Assembly: GCF_048269565.1 (NCBI RefSeq)
Contig: NZ_JBLXIK010000001.1
Coordinates: forward strand, 637,921 to 701,920
Origin: Maricaulis sp048269565
GTDB lineage: Bacteria; Pseudomonadota; Alphaproteobacteria; Caulobacterales; Maricaulaceae
DNA: 64,000 nucleotides
Direction of reading: 5' to 3'
The notes below the pieces were generated by a model. The model worked only from the letters and a program-made list of their open reading frames with translations. It made no database searches and was not told the origin of the DNA. How positions within the stretch are numbered: the stretch's first letter is position 1; every line of letters begins with the position of its first letter. Of this stretch, positions 26,221-36,277 are shown piece by piece. Position numbers and translations under genes: made by a program.

Positions 26221-28425
26221 TCAGGCAGCGGCAGCCTCGCCGCCGAAGCGGCCGTAGAAGGTTTCACCCTTCGTCGCCATTTCGCGCAGCAGGGCCGGAA
26301 CGGCGAACTGCTCGCCATAGGCCTTTGCCAGCTCGTCGGCACGCTTGACGAAGGCGGCAGCCCCCACCGTGTCGATGAAGCTCAGCGCCCCGCCGGTATA
26401 GGGTGCGAAACCCCAGCCGAGGATGGAGCCGACATCGGCTTCGCGTGGATCCTGGACAATACCCTCTTCCATGCAGCGCGCCGCTTCGAGCGCCTGGGTG
26501 TAGAGGATGCGGTCCTTGATCTCGTCGGCCGAGGGCTGATCTTCCGCGTATTTGCCACCCGGAGCAAACTGCTCCAGCTCGGGCCAGAGACGCTTGGGCT
26601 GGCCTTTTTCGGCCGGGTAATCATAGAAGCCCTTGCCATTCTTGCGGCCGAAACGCTCGTATTCCTCGACCATTTTGAACAAGATCGGCTCGGTCGGCGA
26701 CGGCTTGTAGTCGGCACCGAGATCGGCCTTCGTCTGCTTGATCAGCTTCACGCCAAGATCGAGGGCAACCTCGTCCTGCAGGGAAAGCGGACCGACCGGC
26801 ATGCCGGCCATTTTGGTCGCATTCTCGATCAGGGCCGGCTTGATGCCTTCGGCGAGCATGTTCATGCCCTCGCCGATGAAGCGCATCACGCAACGATTGG
26901 CGTAGAAGCCACGCGTATCGGCGACGACGATCGGGGTCTTCTTGATCTTGGTGACGAAATCGATCGCGCGCGAAAGGGCATAATCGCCGGTTTTCTCGCC
27001 CATGATGATCTCGACCAGGTTCATCTTCTCGACCGGCGAGAAGAAGTGGATGCCGATATACTGGTCAGGACGCTTGGAGGCGGTGGCCAGCGAGGTGATC
27101 GGGATCGAGGAGGTGTTGGAGCCAAACACGGCGCCTTCAGGAATGACATCCTCGGCCATCTTGGTGATCTTGTGCTTGAGTTCGGAATTCTCGAACACGG
27201 CCTCGACGACCAGATCGACATCCTTCAACAGGGCGTAATCGGTGGTCGGGGTGATCATGGTGGCCAGCTTGTCGGCCTTTTCCTGGGAAACCTTGCCGCG
27301 CTTCACGCCGCCGGCAAAGTAATCCATCGCGTGCTGCTTGCCCTTTTCGGCGCCCTCTTGCGTGGCGTCGATCAGGACGATCTCGATCCCGGCCTGGACC
27401 GACACCGTGGCAATGCCGGCACCCATGAAGCCAGCACCAATGACGCCGACCTTCTTGATCTCGCCCTTCTTCTGGCTGGCCGGACGGCGGCCACCCTTGT
27501 CGAGCGCCTGCTTGGACAGGAAGATCGAGCGGATCATGTTGCGGCTTTCAGGCCGCAGCATCAGCTTGGTGAAATAGCGGCTCTCGATCTTGATCGCATC
27601 ATCCATCGAGACCTGGGCGCCTTCATAGACGCAGGACAGGATGTAACGCTGGGCCGGGTAATTGCCATAGGTGGTCTTGCGCAGCATCGGGCTGGCCGCG
27701 CCAAACATTTGCGCACCGGCCGGATGGTAGGGGCCACCACCGGGGAAGCGGAACTTGTCGGCATCCCAGGGCTGTTTCGACTCGAGCTTGTTTTCCGTGA
27801 CCAGTTCCTTGGCCTTGGCGACCAGCTCGGCCATCGGCACGACAGCGTGGACAATGCCCTGGGCCAGAGCCGTATTGGCGTCGATCTGCTTGCCTTGCAG
27901 CAGGATCGGTGCCGCATTCATCAGACCGACCAGGCGCGGCAGGCGCTGGGTGCCGCCACCGCCGGGCAGAACACCGACCATGGCTTCCGGCAGGCCGAGC
28001 TTGGCCTTGGAATTATCCGACGGCATGACGCGGTAGTGACAGGCGAGCGCGATTTCAAAGCCACCGCCGAGGGCGAGGCCGTTGATCGCGGCCGCGACGG
28101 GCTTGCCGCAGGTTTCCAGTGCCCGGAAGGTCTTGTTGAGACGGAAGCATTGCTCGAACAGCTTGGCCTTCATCTCGTCTTCGGGAAGCTTGGCGAGCTC
28201 GGCGGCAGACCCGCCCAGTTCGGACAGATCGGCACCGGCGCAAAAAGCATCCTTGCCGGAGGTGATGACCGCACCCTTGACCTTGTCATCAGAGGCGATC
28301 TTGGCGGTGAGCGTGTCGAAATCCGTCATCACGTCGGCGGAAATGACATTCATCGACTTGCCGGGGCTGTCGAAGGTGACGAGGGCGATGCCGTCGCTAT
28401 CGATCTCGAATGTGAAGTTTTTCAT
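26221..28425 (-). CDS. FadJ-like enoyl-CoA hydratase / 3-hydroxyacyl-CoA dehydrogenase
   Basis: This bifunctional 734-residue enzyme carries out the hydration and NAD-dependent oxidation steps of beta-oxidation. Residues 1-200 are a crotonase domain (oxyanion Gly-Gly-Phe-Glu-Ile-Ala-Leu-Ala-Cys at 121-129; catalytic Glu147 in Leu-Pro-Glu-Ala). The NAD-binding domain begins with Gly-Ala-Gly-Phe-Met-Gly-Ala-Gly at about 330-337, followed by a C-terminal dehydrogenase domain. The ATG at 28425 has AGGAG 7 nt upstream. The thiolase gene ends 24 nt before it. It is the last gene of the operon; a terminator follows. Confidence 0.96.
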   Translation of the reverse strand: MKNFTFEIDSDGIALVTFDSPGKSMNVISADVMTDFDTLTAKIASDDKVKGAVITSGKDAFCAGADLSELGGSAAELAKLPEDEMKAKLFEQCFRLNKTFRALETCGKPVAAAINGLALGGGFEIALACHYRVMPSDNSKAKLGLPEAMVGVLPGGGGTQRLPRLVGLMNAAPILLQGKQIDANTALAQGIVHAVVPMAELVAKAKELVTENKLESKQPWDADKFRFPGGGPYHPAGAQMFGAASPMLRKTTYGNYPAQRYILSCVYEGAQVSMDDAIKIESRYFTKLMLRPESRNMIRSIFLSKQALDKGGRRPASQKKGEIKKVGVIGAGFMGAGIATVSVQAGIEIVLIDATQEGAEKGKQHAMDYFAGGVKRGKVSQEKADKLATMITPTTDYALLKDVDLVVEAVFENSELKHKITKMAEDVIPEGAVFGSNTSSIPITSLATASKRPDQYIGIHFFSPVEKMNLVEIIMGEKTGDYALSRAIDFVTKIKKTPIVVADTRGFYANRCVMRFIGEGMNMLAEGIKPALIENATKMAGMPVGPLSLQDEVALDLGVKLIKQTKADLGADYKPSPTEPILFKMVEEYERFGRKNGKGFYDYPAEKGQPKRLWPELEQFAPGGKYAEDQPSADEIKDRILYTQALEAARCMEEGIVQDPREADVGSILGWGFAPYTGGALSFIDTVGAAAFVKRADELAKAYGEQFAVPALLREMATKGETFYGRFGGEAAAA

Positions 28426-28449
28426 CGTGTTATCTCCTGATCGATCCGA

Positions 28450-29655
<1,206 letters not shown>

Positions 29656-29707
29656 GTTACGTCCTTTCCCGTTTTCGGGTTAGTGGCTTTATCGACTTGG
29701 TTGTTGT

Positions 29708-29728
29708 CTTCCCGGCTTGCCGGGGAAG
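29708..29728. repeat. palindromic repeat between PaiB-like and thiolase genes
   Basis: The arms cttcccggc and gccggggaag pair with one bulged base. Further tggcgcggacgc/gtccgggcc sequence follows. It is the only sizeable gap (120 nt) inside the beta-oxidation operon and belongs to the palindromic family seen at 2600 and 63626. Confidence 0.6.
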
Positions 29729-29775
29729 TGGCGCGGACGCAGTCCGGGCCGATCGGGCGATGAGTGCGGCGGCGA

Positions 29776-30375
29776 TCATTCCTCCGCCCCCACCTCGGTC
29801 ATGTGATGGGCGACGGCCTGTTCGCCGCGGGCTTCCAGTGCCTTGGCGATCAGCAGGCGTTCCTTGGCCGGCTTGTTCTGCGACAGCTTGGCCTTGCCCT
29901 CCAGGCGGACAATCTTGAACTCGAAGGCCTGGATGGCAGATTCGAGCCGGACACGCTGGCCAAGCTCGATATTGGTGATGCGCCAGTCGGACTCGAAATC
30001 GGCGATCTGGGCCGAAAGCGACCGCTCCGCCGCCTCGCCCTCGAGCGGGATGAAATGGCCGAAGGCGTGCACGGCCATGTAATTCCACGTCGGCACATTA
30101 TTGTCGGGGTCCGAATACCAGGTCGGCGAGACATAGGCGTGCGGTCCGGAGAAGATCGCAATCGCCTCCTTGCCCTCACGGATCGCCTGGGCAATCGGAT
30201 TGGCCTGGGCGACATGACCGATCAGCATCTGGCGCCCATCATCGAGCTTGAGCGGAATATGCGTCGCCGCCAGATCCGGCTCACCGGGCACCAGCACGAT
30301 GGCGAAATCATAGGCCCGCATCAAGGCTGAAAGCGAGGCCTGCTCGTTGATGCGGAAGTGTTTTGGCGTGTACAT
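29776..30375 (-). CDS. PaiB-like FMN-binding protein
   Basis: A 199-residue protein of the FMN-binding split-barrel, negative transcriptional regulator (PaiB) family. It opens Met-Tyr-Thr-Pro-Lys-His-Phe-Arg, a family hallmark, with His-Ile-Pro-Leu, Ala-Tyr-Val-Ser-Pro-Thr-Trp-Tyr and Asn-Tyr-Met-Ala-Val-His-Ala-Phe. In Bacillus, PaiB is a repressor; in proteobacteria it is probably a flavin or oxidoreductase protein. It sits inside the beta-oxidation operon, 19 nt after the acyl-CoA dehydrogenase, which suggests a redox or regulatory role there (inference). Confidence 0.92.
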   Translation of the reverse strand: MYTPKHFRINEQASLSALMRAYDFAIVLVPGEPDLAATHIPLKLDDGRQMLIGHVAQANPIAQAIREGKEAIAIFSGPHAYVSPTWYSDPDNNVPTWNYMAVHAFGHFIPLEGEAAERSLSAQIADFESDWRITNIELGQRVRLESAIQAFEFKIVRLEGKAKLSQNKPAKERLLIAKALEARGEQAVAHHMTEVGAEE

Positions 30376-30394
30376 GGTTCGCGTCCAATATGCC

Positions 30395-31558
30395 CTAGAG
30401 CGACCTGGCGATCAGCAGTTTCATGATCTCATTCGTACCGCCATAGATACGCTGGACGCGGCTGTCGCGCCACATCTTGGCGATCGGGTATTCGTTCATG
30501 AAGCCGTAGCCGCCATGCAATTGAACGCATTCATCGACGACCTCATTCTGGACATCGGAGACCCAGTATTTCGCCATCGAGGCGGTCGAGACATCGAGCG
30601 TGCCGTTGAGCAGGCGTTCGGAACAATGGTGCACGAAGACCTCGGCCAGGGTCGCCTTGGTCTTGCACTCGGCGAGCTTGAACTGGGTGTTCTGGAACTT
30701 GATGATCGGGCGGCCGAAGGCTTCGCGTTCCTTGACGTAAGCAATCGTCTCGATCAGGGCGCGCTTCATGACGCCGACACCCTGGACGGCGATCTGCAGG
30801 CGTTCCTGCGGCAATTGCTGCATCAGCTGGATGAAGCCCTGGCCCTCTTCCGGGCCGAGCAGGGCGCTGGCGGGAACCCAGACATTGTCGAAGAAGAGCT
30901 CGGCGGTGTCCTGGGATTTGAGGCCAACCTTGTCCAGCAGCTTGCCGCGGCGGAAGCCTTCCAGCCCGTCGGTCTCGACGAGGAAAAGCGAGGTGCCGTC
31001 ATAGCCTTTCGACGCATCGGTCTTGGCGACGACGATGATCAGATTGGCGGTGCCGCCATTGGTGATGAAGGTCTTGGCGCCATTGATGCGATAGCCATTG
31101 CCGTCCTTGACGGCGGTGGTCTTGATCGCCTGCAGGTCGGAACCGGCGCCCGGCTCGCTCATCGCGATGGCACCGACCAGTTCGCCGGAAACCATTTGCG
31201 GCAGGATGCGATGTTTTTGCTCTTCCGAGCCGTAATGCCAGATATAGGGCCCGATGATGGAATTGTGCAGCGAGGCGCCCCAGCCACCGGTGCCACGCAT
31301 CGAGGCCTGCATGTGGAAGACATAGTCATGGCGCCAGTCGCCGCCCGCGCCGCCATATTCTTCCGGACAGGACGGCACCAGAAGCCCGGCCTCGCCGCCC
31401 TTGTACCAGAGCTCGCGATCAACAATGCCGGCCGCTTCCCAGCGCTCGGCATTGGGTGCGCATTCCCTGTCGAGGAAGCCGGCGATCGCTTCGGAAAAGA
31501 TATTAACGTCCTCGCGGTCAAGCCAGGCCGGCTTGGGCACGTTCAACGGATCCTGCAT
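30395..31558 (-). CDS. acyl-CoA dehydrogenase, long-chain/isovaleryl-like
   Basis: A 387-residue FAD enzyme that introduces the alpha-beta double bond in acyl-CoA. The Glu-Pro-Gly-Ala-Gly-Ser-Asp block, the Lys-Glu-Arg-Glu-Ala-Phe-Gly-Arg-Pro motif and a C-terminal Tyr-Gly-Gly-Thr-Asn-Glu-Ile-Met are present. The usual catalytic Glu of the Tyr-Glu-Gly-Thr loop is Gly here, as in long-chain and isovaleryl-CoA dehydrogenases, where the Glu lies in an earlier helix (compare Ala-Leu-Ile-Glu-Thr). I start at the ATG 31558 (17 codons past an upstream ATG). Confidence 0.93.
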   Translation of the reverse strand: MQDPLNVPKPAWLDREDVNIFSEAIAGFLDRECAPNAERWEAAGIVDRELWYKGGEAGLLVPSCPEEYGGAGGDWRHDYVFHMQASMRGTGGWGASLHNSIIGPYIWHYGSEEQKHRILPQMVSGELVGAIAMSEPGAGSDLQAIKTTAVKDGNGYRINGAKTFITNGGTANLIIVVAKTDASKGYDGTSLFLVETDGLEGFRRGKLLDKVGLKSQDTAELFFDNVWVPASALLGPEEGQGFIQLMQQLPQERLQIAVQGVGVMKRALIETIAYVKEREAFGRPIIKFQNTQFKLAECKTKATLAEVFVHHCSERLLNGTLDVSTASMAKYWVSDVQNEVVDECVQLHGGYGFMNEYPIAKMWRDSRVQRIYGGTNEIMKLLIARSL

Positions 31559-31620
31559 ATCACCCACTCCCCAGTGTGTTTTGCTTCTTGTGGTACTCGC
31601 GGCACGCATCCGGCCCGGCC

Positions 31621-33411
31621 CTAGAACTCCTCGGCAGCCAGGGCCATCATCGCATCGGCGCCGGTCTTGACCTTGGCGAGATGCATCGCGCCCTCAGGCA
31701 GCCAGCGCTCGATGAAATACTGGCCGGTCTTGATCTTGTTGGCATAGATCGGGTCGCTGTCGCCGGCGGCAATCTTCGCCGCGGAGACCTTGACCATTTT
31801 CGCCCACATATAGGTCAGGCAGGTCAGGCCGAAGAGCTGCAGATAGTCGTGCGAGGCAGCACCGGCATTGTTGAAATCCTTCAACCCGTTCTCGACCAGC
31901 CAGTTGGTGGCTTCCTCGAGCTTGGCCTTGCAGTCGGCAACCGCCGCGATGAAGGGCTGCTCGCTCTCGCCGCCACCGGCGGCAACAAAGGCGTCGAGCT
32001 CGGCGAAGAAGCTCATGATCGGACGCATGCCGTTCATCGCCAGCTTGCGGCCAACCAGGTCGAGCGCCTGGATGCCATTCGTGCCTTCATAGATCAGGGT
32101 AATGCGGGCATCGCGCAGCAATTGCGAGGCGCCCCACTCCTCGGTGAAGCCCGATCCGCCATGGATCTGCAACCCGTTGGAGACCATGTCGAAGCCCTTG
32201 CCGGTCAGATAGCCCTTCACCACCGGGGTGAGTAGCGCCATGTAGTCGCCGGCCTTCTCGCGCACTTTCGGATCGGAGGCCTTCTCTTCGAGATCGCCCT
32301 GCAGCGCGGTCCAGAGCCCGAAACAGCGCGCCGCCTCCACGAAGGACTTCTGGTCCATCAGCATGCGGCGGACATCGGGATGAACAATGATCGGATCGGC
32401 CGGGCCATCGGGATTCTTCGCACCGGTCAGGGAACGGCCCTGCAGGCGGTCGAGGGCGAAGCCAAGCGATTGCTGATAGGCGGCTTCGGCGAGGGCATAG
32501 CCCTGCAGGCCAACGCCGAGGCGGGCTTCATTCATCATGACGAACATGATCTTGAGGCCCTTGTTTTCCTCGCCGACCAGCCAGCCGGTCGCCTCGTCAT
32601 AATCCATCACGCAGGTGGCATTGCCGTGAATGCCCATCTTCTCTTCCAGGCCGCCACATTTGAGCGTGTTGCGGGTGCCCGGATTGCCGTCGGCGTCGGG
32701 CAGGAATTTCGGCACCACGAACAGCGAGATGCCCTTCACGCCTTCCGGCGCGCCTTCGATGCGGGCCAGGACGAGGTGGATGATATTCTCCGCCATGTCG
32801 TGTTCGCCCGAGGAGATCCAGATCTTCTGGCCGGTGATCTTGTAGGTGCCGTCAGCCTGCGGCACGGCCTTGGTACGCAACATGCCCAGATCGGTGCCGC
32901 ACTGCGGCTCGGTCAGGTTCATGGTGCCGCCCCACTGGCAGGCAATCATCTTGGGCAGATAGAGGCGCTTCTGCTCGTCGCTGCCACCGGTGTGGAGCGC
33001 CGCTGCGGCACCCAGGGTGAGACCCGGATACATGCCGAAGGCCATATTGGCCGCGGAAACCATTTCATTGACCGCCAGATTGAGCACGTGCGGCAGGCCC
33101 TGGCCGCCATATTCCGGATCACCGGAAAGCGCGGTCCAGCCCGCCTCGCCCATCTGCTTGAACGCTTCCTTGAAACCGGTCGGGGTTTTGACATTGCCGT
33201 CGGCGTCGCGGACGCAGCCTTCGACATCGCCGACATGGGAAAGCGGAGCGAGCACGCCCTCACAGAATTTGCCGCCCTCTTCGAGGATGGCGTCGATCGT
33301 GTCGGTATCGGCGTCGGCGAAGCCGGGCAGGTCGCCGTATTGGGCGATATTGAGCACATCATGGAGAACAAAACGCTGGTCACGAACCGGGGCGCGATAA
33401 GGGGTTGTCAT
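31621..33411 (-). CDS. acyl-CoA dehydrogenase, large type (596 aa)
   Basis: A 596-residue acyl-CoA dehydrogenase with a C-terminal extension, as in the AcdA/FadE-like large enzymes of alphaproteobacteria. Asn-Leu-Thr-Glu-Pro-Gln-Cys-Gly-Thr-Asp and Trp-Ile-Ser-Ser-Gly-Glu-His-Asp are in the FAD domain; Tyr-Glu-Gly-Thr-Asn-Gly-Ile-Gln near residue 440 carries the catalytic Glu. Residues beyond about 460 form the extra domain. The start at 33411 has GGAG 8 nt upstream. It is the first structural gene of the operon, 51 nt after the MerR regulator. Confidence 0.95.
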   Translation of the reverse strand: MTTPYRAPVRDQRFVLHDVLNIAQYGDLPGFADADTDTIDAILEEGGKFCEGVLAPLSHVGDVEGCVRDADGNVKTPTGFKEAFKQMGEAGWTALSGDPEYGGQGLPHVLNLAVNEMVSAANMAFGMYPGLTLGAAAALHTGGSDEQKRLYLPKMIACQWGGTMNLTEPQCGTDLGMLRTKAVPQADGTYKITGQKIWISSGEHDMAENIIHLVLARIEGAPEGVKGISLFVVPKFLPDADGNPGTRNTLKCGGLEEKMGIHGNATCVMDYDEATGWLVGEENKGLKIMFVMMNEARLGVGLQGYALAEAAYQQSLGFALDRLQGRSLTGAKNPDGPADPIIVHPDVRRMLMDQKSFVEAARCFGLWTALQGDLEEKASDPKVREKAGDYMALLTPVVKGYLTGKGFDMVSNGLQIHGGSGFTEEWGASQLLRDARITLIYEGTNGIQALDLVGRKLAMNGMRPIMSFFAELDAFVAAGGGESEQPFIAAVADCKAKLEEATNWLVENGLKDFNNAGAASHDYLQLFGLTCLTYMWAKMVKVSAAKIAAGDSDPIYANKIKTGQYFIERWLPEGAMHLAKVKTGADAMMALAAEEF

Positions 33412-33462
33412 GTTGGTATCTCCGATGGGGCGTAAAGGGCAAAAGGGTTGTGTGTGTTGAGG

Positions 33463-33945
33463 CTATTCCGCGTTCAGGCTTGACCAGGGGTCGAGACGGG
33501 CCGCAGCCAGCGCCTCGAAGGCACGGGCACGGCGCCGGACTTCGTCAGTCGGGACGCGGTCGGCGAGCCGGTCACGCATCCAGTCGAGACCGGCCTGCAA
33601 TTCGGCAATGGCGTGATCGACATCCTCGCGCTGTTGCTTGAGCACCTTGATGCGCGCCTCGAAGCGCTCGATCGCCGGCTCGATCCGTTCGCGACCGCCG
33701 CGGTAGATCGGCTCGAGATCGAGGATTTCCTTGATTTCGTCGAGGGCAAAGCCGACGCGCTTGCCGCGCAGGATCAGTTCAATCCGGGCATGGTCGATCG
33801 CCGAATAGATGCGGCTGGCGCCGCGCCGGACCGGATGGATCATGCCCTTCTGCTCGTAAAAGCGCAGGGTTCGCGGCGTCACATCGAATTCCTGCGACAG
33901 CTCGCGAATGGTGAATTCGGAATCAGGTGCGACCGGTTTAATCAT
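33463..33945 (-). CDS. MerR-family regulator (LiuR-like) of the beta-oxidation operon
   Basis: A 160-residue MerR regulator. The helix-turn-helix is Phe-Thr-Ile-Arg-Glu-Leu-Ser-Gln-Glu-Phe-Asp-Val-Thr-Pro-Arg-Thr-Leu-Arg-Phe-Tyr-Glu, followed by the wing and a dimerising coiled coil (about 75-125). No metal-binding cysteines are present. MerR proteins of the LiuR type control fatty-acid and branched-chain amino acid breakdown in proteobacteria, matching the downstream genes. The ATG at 33945 is preceded 20 nt upstream by a perfect palindrome (33966-33981), the likely operator. The frame is open back to 34068 but includes that site. Confidence 0.93.
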   Translation of the reverse strand: MIKPVAPDSEFTIRELSQEFDVTPRTLRFYEQKGMIHPVRRGASRIYSAIDHARIELILRGKRVGFALDEIKEILDLEPIYRGGRERIEPAIERFEARIKVLKQQREDVDHAIAELQAGLDWMRDRLADRVPTDEVRRRARAFEALAAARLDPWSSLNAE

Positions 33946-33965
33946 GGCGCATCTATGGTCATATC

Positions 33966-33981
33966 TTGACGCGAACGTCAA
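33966..33981. promoter_or_regulatory. perfect palindromic operator TTGACG-N4-CGTCAA
   Basis: TTGACGCGAACGTCAA is an exact inverted repeat with a 4-nt centre, 20 nt upstream of the MerR start and 85 nt from the divergent gene at 34067. Its size and shape suit a MerR dimer. I suggest autoregulation and control of the whole operon. The centre and flanks resemble LiuR sites from memory, which I could not check. Confidence 0.7.
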
Positions 33982-34066
33982 CGTCATTCTGCAAAATCGC
34001 CGTCTTGCGCAGATGTTTTTTCCTTCCCCCCTTTCCTCGAGGATCGCCGCGCGGCAATGTTGCGCC

Positions 34067-36088
34067 ATGACCCGATCAACCTGCCTTCGCCGCCTCGCCG
34101 CCCTTGCCGTCGCGGGCGCCTCGTTTTGCGCTCCCGCGCTTGCCCTGCAACCCGCTGACGACCCGTTTTCCGTCGTCCGCCAAAGCCCGGCCGGGACTGC
34201 CGCTGAGGTGGTGGAGATACCGGTCTACGCGCCTGCCGGCGCCTTTATGAGCCGGGCCGAATATCTGGCCGCGCGCGGCGAGATCGATGACCGCGTGTTG
34301 CGCACGCGCTGGCGCATCGAACGCTTCGGCCTCGACGGAACCGAGCAATCAGGCGAGACCCGCGAGATCGTCATCGGCGACGGCTATGTCACCGAAGCCA
34401 CCGACCCGGGCGCCGCCGTGATTGATTTCCGGCAGGCCCGCATCCTGACCCGCGTCGCAACCCTGACCGGACCCGTGATGCGAAACCAGCCGGTCATCGG
34501 TCATGTCCACCGGCAGATGGATACGTTTTCCTTCTACACCCACAATGGCGAGCTCGATGAAGTGACCGGGCCCGATGGCAGCCGGTTCGAACGCTTCTGG
34601 ATCGAGGCCGCAATGGGCGTGCGCCTGGCCGATGTGCCGATGGTGATCACCGCGACCGACGACGGCGCGACGGAAGTGCGCCGCAATGCCGATGGCGCCG
34701 TCATCCTCGGCCTCACCCCGGGCGTTGACGGCAACGCCGCCGATGTCGACCTGTTCCGGCGCTGGCTGCGCCATACCACGCCGATCCACCCCGATGCGCT
34801 GAATGTCATGACCACGCTGAACGGCATTCCCGCGCGCTTCGGCTTCATCGTCTTCAGTCCCAGCAGTCCCGACGGACGGCGCGAGGTGTGGACACGGCTG
34901 AGCGCCGGCGAAAGCACGGCCCGCTTCCCCTGGCCGGAAAACCTCGAGGCCGCGATGGCGGCCGACTATGCATGGCAGGACCCGGCGGTCGCGCCCCTCG
35001 TCCAGGCGGGTTTTGACGCCGCCGATCTGCCCGCGGCCAGTCCCGGTGAGCAGGCCTTTCTCGACGCCGCGAACACCTTGGCAAGCGAAGGCGACAAGGC
35101 CGGCGCCCTGCTGGCGCTCTACCAGGCCTCGCATCATGTCGGCGCCTGCCCGACGCGCTCGGCCGACCCGCTCTGCATGCGGATATCCCAACTGGTTGCC
35201 GCCGGTCTCGGCGATGCCGAGTTCGAGCAATTGATGGCAAGCCTGGCCGCACTCCAGAGTGATCGCCTTGCCGCGCTTGAGGGACTGCGCCCCTATCTCG
35301 ACCGGACCGATCTGGCCGGCGCGGCCGCCAATCTTCTGGCCGCAGAAACCCTCGCCACCCTGCGCACGGTCGACACCGCGGTGGCGCCGGACCTCGATCC
35401 GCTGGCGCTCTTCACCGCCAGCGCCCTGGCCGATCCCTATTGTTCGCTGACCTACTGGCATGCCGGCCGCTATGCAGCCAGCCAGGCGGATGTCGAGTCG
35501 GCCTGGATGCTGTTCGACATCGCCGTCACCCTCCCGGCGTCCGCCACCACACTGCCGGTCCGCGAGGCCGCGGTGATGAACGCGCAATTGCAGGACATCG
35601 CCCCGAACTATTTCAACGCACCCGCGACAGCGCCTGACGCCGAAGCCGGAACGGACGCCGATGCCGATGCCGATACCGATGCCGATACCGATGCCAGTCC
35701 CGCCGCTGATAACGGGGACGACACCGCTCTCGGTACCGAGGCTGAAGCTGAAGCCGATGCGGATGCGGATGCGGATGCCGATGACACGGCCGATCCCGGT
35801 TCCGACACCGACGCTGAAACCGATGCCGACGCCGGCTCGGATGACGCGGGCGATACCGGTCTCGAGACCGAAGCTGAATCCGATGCCAGTGCCGGCGCGG
35901 ATGACACGGCCGATCCCGGTTCCGACACCGACGCTGATACCGATGCCGACGCCGGCATGGATGACGCAGGCGATGCCGGTCTCGAGACCGAAGCTGAATC
36001 CGATGCCGATAGCGATGCCGGTACCGATGACGACGCCGCGGAAGGACCGGTCGATGCCGGGGATGAAGCGCTGAACGGCAACGACTGA
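34067..36088 (+). CDS. secreted protein with Asp/Ala-rich acidic repeat tail
   Basis: A 673-residue exported protein. Residues 1-27 are a signal peptide. A globular domain of unknown family (about 28-520, with several cysteines) is followed by a tail of about 150 residues made of Asp, Ala, Thr, Glu and Gly repeats, which includes a 120-bp tandem duplication (35780-36006). Such acidic tails bind divalent cations or extend from the envelope. The frame is open from 33908, but the ATG at 34067 begins the signal peptide and the upstream part contains the MerR operator. It is divergent from the MerR gene. The function is unknown. Confidence 0.75.
   Translation: MTRSTCLRRLAALAVAGASFCAPALALQPADDPFSVVRQSPAGTAAEVVEIPVYAPAGAFMSRAEYLAARGEIDDRVLRTRWRIERFGLDGTEQSGETREIVIGDGYVTEATDPGAAVIDFRQARILTRVATLTGPVMRNQPVIGHVHRQMDTFSFYTHNGELDEVTGPDGSRFERFWIEAAMGVRLADVPMVITATDDGATEVRRNADGAVILGLTPGVDGNAADVDLFRRWLRHTTPIHPDALNVMTTLNGIPARFGFIVFSPSSPDGRREVWTRLSAGESTARFPWPENLEAAMAADYAWQDPAVAPLVQAGFDAADLPAASPGEQAFLDAANTLASEGDKAGALLALYQASHHVGACPTRSADPLCMRISQLVAAGLGDAEFEQLMASLAALQSDRLAALEGLRPYLDRTDLAGAAANLLAAETLATLRTVDTAVAPDLDPLALFTASALADPYCSLTYWHAGRYAASQADVESAWMLFDIAVTLPASATTLPVREAAVMNAQLQDIAPNYFNAPATAPDAEAGTDADADADTDADTDASPAADNGDDTALGTEAEAEADADADADADDTADPGSDTDAETDADAGSDDAGDTGLETEAESDASAGADDTADPGSDTDADTDADAGMDDAGDAGLETEAESDADSDAGTDDDAAEGPVDAGDEALNGND
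35780..36006. repeat. 120-bp tandem repeat within the acidic tail
   Basis: The segment from 35780 recurs at 35900 with a period of 120 bp (40 codons) and only scattered base changes. Both copies start with Asp-Asp-Thr-Ala-Asp-Pro-Gly-Ser-Asp and end in Glu-Ala-Glu-Ser-Asp-Ala. It is a recent in-frame duplication. Confidence 0.8.
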
Positions 36089-36275
36089 CTCAATCTGTCC
36101 ACAGGTTTTACGGCGCGTTAACCGAGTCGGAGCCTTGTTCAGACTCGGAATTTTGGCGTTTCGGCGCCGATTTTCTCGATTGGGTGTGGAAACACTACAT
36201 ATAGCGTTCCCTGCCTTGGTTTACACAATATTAACCGCCCGGTAGCTTGAGCCTGGGCAATTAGGTGAGCGATTC
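36087..36275 (+). promoter_or_regulatory. podJ upstream region with four GANTC sites and CtrA-like half-sites
   Basis: GANTC, the CcrM methylation site, occurs at 36087-36091, 36124-36128, 36142-36146 and 36271-36275, four times in 189 bp. A TTTA-N7-TTAA sequence at 36220-36234 is close to the CtrA consensus TTAA-N7-TTAA (one mismatch). In Caulobacter, podJ is cell-cycle controlled. The sites are seen; control by GcrA, CcrM or CtrA is inference. Confidence 0.6.
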
Positions 36276-36277
36276 GC

